From an uncultured cyanobacterium (GTDB lineage: Bacteria > Cyanobacteriota > Cyanobacteriia > CAKZMO01): 40,945 nucleotides of DNA. Position numbers and translations under genes: made by a program. The notes beneath the pieces are model-generated. The model was not told the origin of the DNA. It searched no databases and saw only the letters and a list, made by a program, of their open reading frames with translations. The stretch covers positions 1-40,945 of the forward strand of contig CAKZMO010000137.1 of assembly GCA_937128595.1 (NCBI GenBank). The letters are read 5' to 3'. Shown here piece after piece: positions 8,433 to 16,814 of this stretch (position 1 is the stretch's first letter; each line of letters opens with the position of its first letter).

Positions 8433-11400
8433 ATGGAAACATCTTTCCATTCAGTAGAGCTCAATGCTCTAGGGGTTCAACTGCAATCTTTATTGGGGGA
8501 ATGCCCTCTACGAGTGCAGTGTGCCATTCGGGATGAGCGGCTCATCGTTTTGGGTCAGCATCCAGAAGATTCTGCTTTAGATCCACAGCATGTCCTCAAG
8601 CAGCTAGAGCGCAAAATTCAATCTCTCCAGATCAACTTCACGCAACAAGTGCGTCTCTACCTCCGACGGGGCAGAAACCGTCAGCCCTACGCCCATCGTT
8701 GGTTTATGATTCAGCCGCCACCGCCGCCACCACCGCCACCTCGTCGCTTGCCGTTGCCTACGCCGCCTGTTTTTGATCCACAGCAAGCGACAACAAGCAC
8801 TCAAGACTATCCTGATGATGTTCTTCAGCCTCCAGATGCAGGAATCATTGCTGTGGCGATGCGATCGCCCACTGACTTACGCCCTGACTTAGCCCCTGAC
8901 TCAGAGCTTGACACTGAATCGCTCCATTCGACCGCCGACCCCGAGGTGACCTCGACAGAGGTGCCGAACTCGGCAGAACCAGGAGCCACTTGGTTCAACG
9001 CATCAACTAGCATCCTCGATTTGGAACATCCAGTTCTAGATGCTGAGATGTTTCGTGCGATCGGACTCGATGAGCACGAGTTGGCGTTCTCTTCTGACTC
9101 TGCCGAAAACGTGGCTGTTGCGTCAGAACCAGCCCTCGCCGCAGTGGAGAGCAAAGCAGAAACCGAAACCTTATCTGTCGAACCTGAGACTGCAACGGCG
9201 GCTATCGTGGAATCTGCTCCAGCGGTCAACACGGAAGCTGTGCCCGTTCAAGAGGTCATCGCCAGCGAAGCGACTGCGTTAGAACCATCCCAAACCGAAT
9301 TTGCATTTGTTACGGAACCTGCACCAGAGGTTATTGCCGAAGCCCAGATCGCTCAAGGGCGCGTAGAGAGAGAAGCAGATGAGTGGAGCGTTCCTTTTAC
9401 GCCAGAGCCGTCTGTCGCGATGCCGAATGCTGAAAAATCGAATGCTGAAAAATCGGATGCTGAAAAACCGGATACCGAAGAAGCGGTATGGGTAGTTGGA
9501 GATGCAGAACTCGACGACTTGATGAGTCAGCTGACGGCTTCTGTGCCCAAGTTTGCTACGGAGACCATCGAAGAAGTCTCTCCTGAAAACTATTCGTTGG
9601 ATGCTACTTCAGAATCAGCTGTTCTAGAAGAGATTTCAACGGTAGATACGAACCCCAGCTCGTTCGGCATCCTGCCGCTGGAGTTGGAACCGCATTTCGA
9701 CGATCGCTCTACCGAATCCATGGACTCAACGGATTCTCAAGAGCCGCACTTGCCTTCTAACAATGCTTCTAACAATGCTTCTAACAATCTGCACAACTTC
9801 TCCGAAAACCCATCTCAGCAAAATACTGGCTCCATTCTCGAATTCGATACCTCGCTGACATCCGATGTAACTTTCGAAGCACAAACTGCGATTGACGCAG
9901 AGCCTTTGGAACATATCGATTTTTCAGAAGACCACTCCGATGACTACGAAGCTCTTTACGCGTCTGAATCGACTGAGTTCGCTTTTGTTTTGAACGATGA
10001 TGCAAAAGTCAACACAGCGATCTATGGGTCAGAGTTCGACGAATTAGCTCCTGCCTCATCATCTCTCGACAGTCCAGAGCGATCGCCCTCGAAACAGACG
10101 AGTGAGCGAATGCGTCAGCTATCGCAGATTGTGATTCAACCTGTGCGATCGCAGGTTGACAGCATCAGCCGATCGCCTTTAGCACAAATCGATGGTCGTA
10201 AGGCGATCGCCGTTGGAGTCACAGCCATTGGCATGACGGGAGCAGTCTATACTCTGACGCGCCCCTGTGTCATTGGAGCCTGTCCTCAAATTGGTACAGC
10301 TCAAGAGCTGGGCGAAAAATCCTCGGAGATGATGCAGCAAGCAGAATCTTGGCAAGACCTGGAACGGGCAAGCACCTATCTCGATCAGGCCGTTGAAACA
10401 CTAGAACCCATTCCGATGTGGTCGGGCTATGCCTCAGAAGCTCGCTCTTTGCTGACCGCCTATAGCGCAGAATGGCTGATGGTCGAGGCTCTGCTTGATG
10501 TCGAAGAAGTCGCCAATGTGGCTAGCCGCACCAGCCAAGAACCGCTCTATAGCCTTACCGATTGGGAGCGGGTGCGATCGCTCTGGCAGCAGGCTATTTC
10601 GCAGCTATCAGACATTCCAAGCGATAGCGATCTCTATGCTTTTTCTCGCGAGCAACTCCGAAACTATCGGCAGCGGATGGCCTGGGTTGAGCAGCAAATT
10701 TCACTTGAAGAAAATGCGAGAGCATCTCTCGATAAAGCGAAGCAGGCGGCTCAGCTGGCTGAAGCTCGTCAAGGTTCAGCCCAGTCCTTAGAAAACTGGC
10801 AGTTTGCCCGTGTGACTTGGATTGTGGCTCTCGATCGGCTGCAGCTTGTTCCCGAAGATACCCTGGCTTTTCTCGAAACAGAGCCATTGACGAAAAGCTA
10901 TCAAACCTCCTTAGATGCGGTCACCCGTCGGGTCGAGCGAGAACGGGTTGCCCAGCAGCTACTAACCCAAGCGGAGCAGCAGGCCAGAATCGCACAGGTA
11001 GCAGAACGGCGACTCGACTGGCAACAAGCCGTCAGCGACTGGACAAAGGCGATCGCAGCAGTTGAAGAAATTGAGGATGGGACCTCTCACCACCCCAAAG
11101 CCGAAGACTTGCAGGAAACCTATCGTCAATCGCTTTCCACTGCCAAAGAAAAGCTGCTGATCAGCGAACGGATTCAAATGGAGCTAGAGAAAACCTGCAT
11201 TGGCGAAATTCGCATTTGCAATCTGCTGTCTGTGGGCGCAGTGGTGAAGGTGGGCTTAGACGATGGCTATGTCCGTGCGATCGAAGCAGCTCGAAGCAGT
11301 GGCAACAACTCGATTCAGGCAGTCGTCACGGATCACCAACTGATTTTGCGTCGGGCATTAGAGTTTATTGCCAACGAATATGATTTGCCTGTAGAAGTCT

Positions 11401-11447
11401 ACAACCCTGAAAATACCTTGTTGGAGCGCCATTCACCCGATGAATAG
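8433..11447 (+). CDS. Large single-pass membrane protein with acidic disordered region, unknown
   Basis: I do not recognise a family for this 1004-residue protein. The N-terminal domain (about 1-90) is compact and begins with short beta/helix patterns. It is followed by nine consecutive prolines (95-103) and a 480-residue, strongly acidic, low-complexity stretch rich in Glu, Ala, Ser and Thr. One likely membrane helix lies at about 590-612 (AIAVGVTAIGMTGAVYTL), followed by a Cys pair (RPCVIGACP). A helical, Gln/Glu/Ala-rich coiled-coil-like region (about 625-925) and a small C-terminal domain (about 930-1000) follow. The layout suggests a cytoplasmic N-terminal arm and a periplasmic or lumenal helical part, or the reverse. 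It converges on rca but nothing proves a joint role. Confidence 0.85.
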   Translation: METSFHSVELNALGVQLQSLLGECPLRVQCAIRDERLIVLGQHPEDSALDPQHVLKQLERKIQSLQINFTQQVRLYLRRGRNRQPYAHRWFMIQPPPPPPPPPRRLPLPTPPVFDPQQATTSTQDYPDDVLQPPDAGIIAVAMRSPTDLRPDLAPDSELDTESLHSTADPEVTSTEVPNSAEPGATWFNASTSILDLEHPVLDAEMFRAIGLDEHELAFSSDSAENVAVASEPALAAVESKAETETLSVEPETATAAIVESAPAVNTEAVPVQEVIASEATALEPSQTEFAFVTEPAPEVIAEAQIAQGRVEREADEWSVPFTPEPSVAMPNAEKSNAEKSDAEKPDTEEAVWVVGDAELDDLMSQLTASVPKFATETIEEVSPENYSLDATSESAVLEEISTVDTNPSSFGILPLELEPHFDDRSTESMDSTDSQEPHLPSNNASNNASNNLHNFSENPSQQNTGSILEFDTSLTSDVTFEAQTAIDAEPLEHIDFSEDHSDDYEALYASESTEFAFVLNDDAKVNTAIYGSEFDELAPASSSLDSPERSPSKQTSERMRQLSQIVIQPVRSQVDSISRSPLAQIDGRKAIAVGVTAIGMTGAVYTLTRPCVIGACPQIGTAQELGEKSSEMMQQAESWQDLERASTYLDQAVETLEPIPMWSGYASEARSLLTAYSAEWLMVEALLDVEEVANVASRTSQEPLYSLTDWERVRSLWQQAISQLSDIPSDSDLYAFSREQLRNYRQRMAWVEQQISLEENARASLDKAKQAAQLAEARQGSAQSLENWQFARVTWIVALDRLQLVPEDTLAFLETEPLTKSYQTSLDAVTRRVERERVAQQLLTQAEQQARIAQVAERRLDWQQAVSDWTKAIAAVEEIEDGTSHHPKAEDLQETYRQSLSTAKEKLLISERIQMELEKTCIGEIRICNLLSVGAVVKVGLDDGYVRAIEAARSSGNNSIQAVVTDHQLILRRALEFIANEYDLPVEVYNPENTLLERHSPDE
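9424..9480 (+). repeat. Tandem codon repeat (AEKS/AEKP units)
   Basis: A 15-base unit of the form AATGCTGAAAAATCG is repeated about three times with changes, encoding successive NAEKS-like units. It lies within the acidic linker of the large protein and is a likely site of replication slippage. Confidence 0.6.
9757..9790 (+). repeat. Short tandem repeat (NNAS units)
   Basis: A 12-base unit (TCTAACAATGCT) is repeated two and a half times, encoding NNASNNASNN in the disordered linker of the large protein. Confidence 0.6.
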
Positions 11448-11618
11448 TTCCGTCGCAAGGGATGCATCCCAGTTTTGTGTATGCGTGCGAGCGACCCGTT
11501 TTTCCTGATGGAAAGGCGTTGCCAACGTGGGCAAGATGCCTGCACTACAACCATCGATAAATTCGCAAATGTGGGATACTCCCCATCGCAATTTCCATCG
11601 AAGTTAGGCAACCCTGTT

Positions 11619-13004
11619 TCAGGGTCGCTGAATAATCGTTTCCAAAACTCGACGTTTCGCGTTGGGTTCAATTCCGATCAAGCGGACATAGTGATCTGGG
11701 AACTCTTCTAAACAGCTGCTGAGCTGCGCCAAGGTTTCCTGCTCACTCGTTCCATTCAACGCTGCGCAGGTTTGCCAAGAATTAGTGCGAAAACGTCGTT
11801 GATCCACATGTTCTATGCCAATCCGATAGCCTTGGTTCACAAGCTGGCGTACCTGTTCTACTACTTCAGATGAAAGAGTTGCAGAAGACGAAGGAGCGGG
11901 CGATCGCCCATTTCCCTGTTCTCGATCAGTCTGAGAACTGTGACCGTTTGCCCCATTGCCCGCAGAAGAGATCGTCACCTCTCTATGCGTTGGACTCTTC
12001 ACAGGTTCTGTCTGTTCTCGAAACCGTCGATTGCGGCCTGTGCTTGGGGCAGCATCAAAACTTGCCTGATTTCCAGAAGAAGATCCTCCAGAAGACGATG
12101 GCCTCGCTCCAAATGGAGAGTGATTGAGCGATGTGTTGTATTCGCGAACCAGTCGCATTTCTTGAAGGCGCTGCTGCTCACGCACCATCAATCGTCCTTG
12201 ATCAATCAAGTGTTCCAAACTGAAATTGGGCTTCGGAAACTGGGGCGCAGCTTCATTGCTGTTGACAATCCGCTTCGCCACCTTCTCAATGCCAATGCTG
12301 TGGACAAAATCGCGGATCTGCTCGTCATAAATGCGCGATCGCAGCGCACTGTAGAAATCAATCGCCTGAGTAGGAAAGGTATCAACGAGCTGCTCCACTT
12401 GAGATTGAGACAGTCCATCTGGGGCAAAGATGCCGCTTACAACACCGATGCGATCGCCACGAGTCGGTTCCCAGAAAAACTTTTCCATGCGTCCGTCGCG
12501 TACCAAAGGCGCGTAGAGAGTCGCAAAGTCATTGCCTGTCACCAAGATGGGTATCCGTTGCAACGGCTTGTCGTCATAGCTACCAGGAAGCTGCACGTTC
12601 GTCGGATTGTCGGCAATGTTCATCAGCGTGCTGTTCACCATCTGAGTGTTGACGGTGTACTGAGTGCCTGCGTCAAATCGTCCCGCACCCGCATCTAAGT
12701 CATTGATCATCAGCACTGACATCGTGCCCCGCGTGCGCGATAGCTCTGCCGCTTCTCGATACCGCAGCCGAATCAGCCGAGCCGGATCGCCCGCATCGGG
12801 ACTTTCCAGTTCACCCCCGGACACATGCATCACCTCAATCCCCATGCGCTCAAAAATCAGCTCGCACTGAAACGTCTTCCCTTCTCCCTTTCGCCCATGA
12901 ATCCCAAGAATTAACGGGACTCGCACACCTGGTAAATCCAGATAGTTTTTGGTGATGTGAACTGCGATTTTGTCAAGAAAGGTAGGCGAAATATAGTAAG
13001 TCAT
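11619..13004 (-). CDS. rca: Rubisco activase with C-terminal SSU-like domain
   Basis: This AAA+ ATPase removes inhibitory sugar phosphates from Rubisco. Residues 1 to about 290 form the AAA+ module: Walker A GIHGRKGEGKT at 34-44, Walker B VLMINDLDAG at 97-106, and the family segment GRMEKFFWEPTR. A Ser/Gly/Gln-rich linker (about 295-378) leads to a Rubisco-small-subunit-like domain (about 379-461), with RIGIEHVDQRRFRTNSW and HYVRLIGIEP. The same domain is repeated in CcmM and binds Rubisco in carboxysomes, so this activase is probably recruited there. Cys413 and Cys431 are 18 residues apart. The rbc genes are not in the window. The upstream permease gene is 66 bases away on the same strand, so co-transcription is possible. 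Confidence 0.95.
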   Translation of the reverse strand: MTYYISPTFLDKIAVHITKNYLDLPGVRVPLILGIHGRKGEGKTFQCELIFERMGIEVMHVSGGELESPDAGDPARLIRLRYREAAELSRTRGTMSVLMINDLDAGAGRFDAGTQYTVNTQMVNSTLMNIADNPTNVQLPGSYDDKPLQRIPILVTGNDFATLYAPLVRDGRMEKFFWEPTRGDRIGVVSGIFAPDGLSQSQVEQLVDTFPTQAIDFYSALRSRIYDEQIRDFVHSIGIEKVAKRIVNSNEAAPQFPKPNFSLEHLIDQGRLMVREQQRLQEMRLVREYNTSLNHSPFGARPSSSGGSSSGNQASFDAAPSTGRNRRFREQTEPVKSPTHREVTISSAGNGANGHSSQTDREQGNGRSPAPSSSATLSSEVVEQVRQLVNQGYRIGIEHVDQRRFRTNSWQTCAALNGTSEQETLAQLSSCLEEFPDHYVRLIGIEPNAKRRVLETIIQRP

Positions 13005-13070
13005 AGATCTGGGCTGAGGAACGCGCGCAAAGAACGGCCACCTTCCAGAATAGGACGAATCCTCGACCCG

Positions 13071-14294
13071 TTACCTGACAAAGTGGACAAGAACGCCTCC
13101 TGCAAGCCAGACGTAAGAGGCGATCGCCAACCATAACAGCACTTGCTCCACTCTGTTGCGACCGCCGCCATGATGATGGTGATGAGAGTGAGCTGATTTT
13201 TGACGACTCAGCCACAGCAGCCCGCCGCTAATCGCTAAAAAGGCAAGATTGAGAAAGAATGTATAGTCGATCGCAAATCGTTCCGTCGATTGTGGGGATT
13301 GGCTGCTTGGCGGTAAGAGGTTGAATGCGGAAAACCCATAGTGAAGCACCAGCGATGTTGCTACCAATGACGCAAACAGGATGGCAAGAATGTAGAAGGC
13401 CATCTTCCAGCCATAGTATTTGGCATTGACTCGGATCACGGGAAACACAACCAAATCGCTAAAAATAAACGCCATAATGCCCCCGAAGCTGACGCCGTTG
13501 TTGTAGAGGATGGCAGCCAAAGGAATATTGCCCATCGAGCCAATGAACGTCAAAAACGCGGCGATCGGACCCACGATAATATTTTCTAGTAGAGCAAAGA
13601 AGCCGGGATTGGCTCCCTGTCCCGCACCGATAAAAAGAGTCTGAAAAAAGCTGCTAGGCACAAATGCCGAAATAATGCCTGCAATGGTGAAGCCCACGGT
13701 CACATCTTTCCAAACCATGCCCCACTCCATCCAGTACTTGCGGGCAACCTGCTGCCAGCCGTCCCAACTCTGGATTTTGTCTTTCCAGTCGAATTCTTGA
13801 TCCGAGTCTTGCCCATCGTCATCCTGTTGTCGCAGCCGTTTGCGGGCCTTTCGCTCCAGTTTCCGATGCTTCGTTAGGCTAACAAACAACCAGGCAAACA
13901 AAATGAGCAATATCCCGCCAACATATTCACCAACAACAAACTGCCAGCTCAAAAAGACTGCAATGATAATGCCTAGCTCAATAACCAGATTTGTCGATGC
14001 CAGCATGAAGGCCAAAGACGGCACCAACCCTGCCCCTTTCTTGAATAGAGATTTTGTGGTGGACAGTGCCGCAAAACTACAGGAGCTAGAAATAAATCCG
14101 AAAAATGTCCCCAGGGCGACACTGCTTTTTCCGGCGCTTCCCATTGCTTGCTGCATGCGATCGCGCGTCACAAACACCTGGATCATGCTGCTGACGATAT
14201 AGCCTAAAATAAATGCCCACAGAGCTTTCCAGAAAAAACTGAGAGAGGTAAGTGCCGCATCACTATACAGTTGCAAAAAGCCTGTGCTGTCCAT
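13071..14294 (-). CDS. DUF318 / ArsP-type permease
   Basis: This 407-residue polytopic membrane protein has about eight hydrophobic segments in two blocks (roughly 20-145 and 205-400). A charged cytoplasmic loop (about 145-190, RKARKRLRQQDDDGQD) separates them. The motif SSSCSFAA at 69-76 and the later FIGSMGNIPLAAILYNNG and SDLVVFPVIRVN stretches fit the DUF318/ArsP_1 predicted permease family. Some members export organoarsenicals; others have no known substrate. A His-rich loop (HSHHHHH, 369-375) suggests metal contact. It lies directly upstream of rca on the same strand. The substrate is unknown, and the link to carbon fixation is only positional. Confidence 0.85.
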   Translation of the reverse strand: MDSTGFLQLYSDAALTSLSFFWKALWAFILGYIVSSMIQVFVTRDRMQQAMGSAGKSSVALGTFFGFISSSCSFAALSTTKSLFKKGAGLVPSLAFMLASTNLVIELGIIIAVFLSWQFVVGEYVGGILLILFAWLFVSLTKHRKLERKARKRLRQQDDDGQDSDQEFDWKDKIQSWDGWQQVARKYWMEWGMVWKDVTVGFTIAGIISAFVPSSFFQTLFIGAGQGANPGFFALLENIIVGPIAAFLTFIGSMGNIPLAAILYNNGVSFGGIMAFIFSDLVVFPVIRVNAKYYGWKMAFYILAILFASLVATSLVLHYGFSAFNLLPPSSQSPQSTERFAIDYTFFLNLAFLAISGGLLWLSRQKSAHSHHHHHGGGRNRVEQVLLWLAIASYVWLAGGVLVHFVR

Positions 14295-14435
14295 GTCAAT
14301 TTCCTGTCGTCGCAGCTTGTCTTATTCCAAGACTCTACCGAGTTCGAAGGATGGATATGACACTCAAAAGAGGGACTTTTGCCAAGATTTTATCGCCAAA
14401 AGAGAGAGGGGCTAACAATGGGTTTGCCTTTGTTT

Positions 14436-15068
14436 TCAGCGTTCGGATTGAGCCTGTTGATTCACGTCCAGCCATTCTTGAATGATGACGCGGGACAATC
14501 TCAGCTCAACAGGCTCATCCTCTATCGTGGCGAGAGTGAGGCGCAATGGAGTGGGCGATCGCACCTCTTTCAACACCTCTGCTAGGGGATATTGGGCAAC
14601 GTTGGGTTGCGGCGACAAGCCATTTTTGAAAATCAGATCAGAGCGATCGGGCAGAGCAAACTGCTGTCCTGCCGGAGACGCGACGACAAGAGGTTTCGAG
14701 CGATCGATAGACACAGTTCCTGGAAACCCGACTAGCCGTAAATACATGACTTCTGGTGCAGACTCGGGTTGAACATCAGATCGGTCTGCCGATGTTCTAG
14801 CCGATCGCCCATCAGGAATTTGCGTAAAGGCGATCGCCTGCCAGCTATAGCCACGATTGTCATTGAGAGTGCGCAGAGATTTGTAGAGCAAATCTCCCGT
14901 TCGCAATTCTTCTCGCATCACCCGTGCTGATGCAGGAGGGATCACCCAACTATTGACGATGGCGATCGCGACTAGAGCAACTGTTAAACACAACAGGCTC
15001 TGTCGTATCCACATTCGACTTGAGAATATTTGGGCTATCGTGCGAAATTTGTTGAGCATTTTGTCCAC
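14436..15068 (-). CDS. DUF3122-like exported protein
   Basis: This 210-residue protein has an N-terminal hydrophobic helix (about 20-41) followed by PPASARVM, which looks like a signal peptide with cleavage after Ala-Xaa-Ala. The mature part begins REELRTGDLLYKSLRTLNDNRG and contains WQAIAFTQI and YLRLVGFPG strands. From memory these match the cyanobacterial family DUF3122, whose function is unknown. The sequence near residues 80-100 is Arg/Ser-rich and may be a lineage insertion. It is 141 bases upstream of the permease on the same strand, so it may belong to the same transcription unit. It should act in the periplasm or thylakoid lumen. Confidence 0.7.
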   Translation of the reverse strand: MDKMLNKFRTIAQIFSSRMWIRQSLLCLTVALVAIAIVNSWVIPPASARVMREELRTGDLLYKSLRTLNDNRGYSWQAIAFTQIPDGRSARTSADRSDVQPESAPEVMYLRLVGFPGTVSIDRSKPLVVASPAGQQFALPDRSDLIFKNGLSPQPNVAQYPLAEVLKEVRSPTPLRLTLATIEDEPVELRLSRVIIQEWLDVNQQAQSER

Positions 15069-15474
15069 TTGCAGTCATCCGCAACCATCATCACCGATCC
15101 TACCTAACAGCACGATGTCTTTTCTAAAAGGGGGGCTGCTTTTCTATGAACTCCATCCGTTTCAGCAAGTTATACACGACTTCGCTACGGATTTGTGCCC
15201 CAAGGCTAGACTTGTCGAAATTACGGATCGATCCGACACGAGAGCCTTCAGGACAAAAAGCTTCGCTGTCTAAATAGCCTACTCAACGAACACTCGCCCC
15301 AGTGGCTGCCTTTCTTGTGAATCCTTGATTAAACACGATGCCCCATCATGACACGTCAAAGTTTCAATCAAAGCAGACACTGAAGTTCGATTATGAGCTG
15401 GAGATTAATTCAGGAACTGGGGCCAAGATGTATAGTTTTACCTATTGAATTTTCAACCCTCTAACTCATTAACT
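15069..15474. other. Divergent intergenic region before the epimerase gene
   Basis: I see no supported gene in this stretch. A plus-strand open frame ending at 15273 covers part of it but overlaps the DUF3122-like gene and has no family resemblance. The AT-rich part at 15425-15470 is a likely promoter and leader for the epimerase gene. Confidence 0.4.
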
Positions 15475-16509
15475 ATGAACGCCATTCTCGTAACCGGAGC
15501 TGCCGGATTTATCGGATTTCACGTAAGTCAGCGCTTGCTCGACCAGGGCGAGACTGTCATTGGCGTTGATGACCTCAATGACTACTACGATGTCAATCTG
15601 AAGCGCGATCGCATAGCGCTGCTGCAAAAATCGGATCGGTTTCAGTTCTCTTCCCTCAATCTAGCTGACCGCTCTGGCATGGAACGCTTGTTTGCAACCC
15701 ATCAATTCAGCAAAGTCGTTCACATGGCGGCTCAAGCCGGAGTTCGCTATTCCATTCAAAACCCTCATGCCTATCTCGACAGCAATGTGGTGGGATTTCT
15801 GGAAGTTCTAGAGGGTTGTCGCCATCAACAGGTAGAGCATCTCGTGTTCGCATCTTCTAGCTCGGTCTATGGGGCAAACCGCAAGATGCCTTTCTCAGTT
15901 CACCACAATGTTGATCATCCTCTCAGTCTTTATGCCGCAACAAAGAAATCGAATGAGTTGATGGCTCATACCTACAGCCACCTCTATCGCATTCCTACGA
16001 CTGGACTACGGTTTTTCACGGTCTATGGCCCGTGGGGACGACCTGATATGGCAGCCTTTAAATTCACGAAAGCGATTCTAGAAGGTAAATCGATTGACGT
16101 TTACAACTATGGCAAGATGCGTCGAGATTTCACCTATGTTGATGACATTGCGGAAGGAGTGTTGAGAACCCTCGACAAAATTCCACAACCTGATCCCAAC
16201 TGGTCTGCAATGAATCCTGATCCCAGCAGCAGTCAAGCTCCCTATCATCTCTACAACATCGGCAACAATCAGCCTGTCGAACTGCTGCACTTTATTGAAG
16301 TCATCGAAGACTGCTTGGGCATGAAGGCGAAGAAAAACTTGCTGCCGTTACAAGCTGGAGATGTTTTAGAAACCTATGCAGACGTGGATGAGTTGAGCAA
16401 AGATACAGGATTTGAACCAAAAACCTCTATTGAGGAAGGTGTGCGCCATTTTGTCGATTGGTATTGCAGTTACTACAACATCTCTACAAAGTCTTCGGTC
16501 GCTCTCTAA
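15475..16509 (+). CDS. NAD-dependent epimerase, UDP-glucuronate 4-epimerase type
   Basis: This short-chain dehydrogenase/reductase-type enzyme interconverts nucleotide sugars. The closest recalled group converts UDP-glucuronate to UDP-galacturonate for surface polysaccharides (CapI/GAE type). Counting from the ATG at 15475 (344 residues), the Rossmann motif GAAGFIG is at 8-14, a serine cluster ASSSSVYG near 127-133, and the catalytic Tyr153/Lys157 in YAATK. The downstream FFTVYGPWGRPDMA and RRDFTYVDDIAEGV segments are typical of this group. An in-frame ATG 30 bases upstream would add MNFQPSNSLT, which is unlike the family, so I prefer the inner start. The exact sugar is inferred. It appears monocistronic. 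Confidence 0.9.
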   Translation: MNAILVTGAAGFIGFHVSQRLLDQGETVIGVDDLNDYYDVNLKRDRIALLQKSDRFQFSSLNLADRSGMERLFATHQFSKVVHMAAQAGVRYSIQNPHAYLDSNVVGFLEVLEGCRHQQVEHLVFASSSSVYGANRKMPFSVHHNVDHPLSLYAATKKSNELMAHTYSHLYRIPTTGLRFFTVYGPWGRPDMAAFKFTKAILEGKSIDVYNYGKMRRDFTYVDDIAEGVLRTLDKIPQPDPNWSAMNPDPSSSQAPYHLYNIGNNQPVELLHFIEVIEDCLGMKAKKNLLPLQAGDVLETYADVDELSKDTGFEPKTSIEEGVRHFVDWYCSYYNISTKSSVAL

Positions 16510-16814
16510 CTTCATCCTCAAGCAGATCACGCTACACAAACCAATGCCTCAAGCTCCCTCGCAGTTTTTCTTCTCAGGTAACTAATCATCTGGGGTAAGT
16601 CGCGCTGGTCAGGTTCACCAGATTCGTTCATCATGATGGTGGATGTGTAACGTTTTTGTTACATAGACAATAGATCCAAGGTGAATAATGTTTATGCCTG
16701 TGGATTTTGGTCTCTAAAGATTCTATTGCTTTGGAGAGCGTGTCTGACATCTGGGCTGAATACCTAGGGGATTTCACCGACTGAAATGATCATGCTGATG
16801 AGGGAGCGATCGCC
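16510..16814. other. Intergenic region with a palindromic site
   Basis: No gene is seen. The inverted repeat TGTAAC-N6-GTTACA (16646-16663) stands out, and a 10-base palindrome CATCATGATG lies just before it. The spacing does not fit the NtcA site (GTA-N8-TAC). It could be an operator for the MFS gene or a weak hairpin after the epimerase gene. Confidence 0.45.

Noticed and set aside
11448-11618. Possible CRISPR-like or repeat spacer between the large protein and rca
   Set aside because: Only one copy of a short repeat-like string (GATGCCTGCACTACAA) is present. No regularly spaced repeats are seen.
16646-16663. NtcA binding site
   Set aside because: The GTA and TAC half-sites are separated by ten bases rather than eight.
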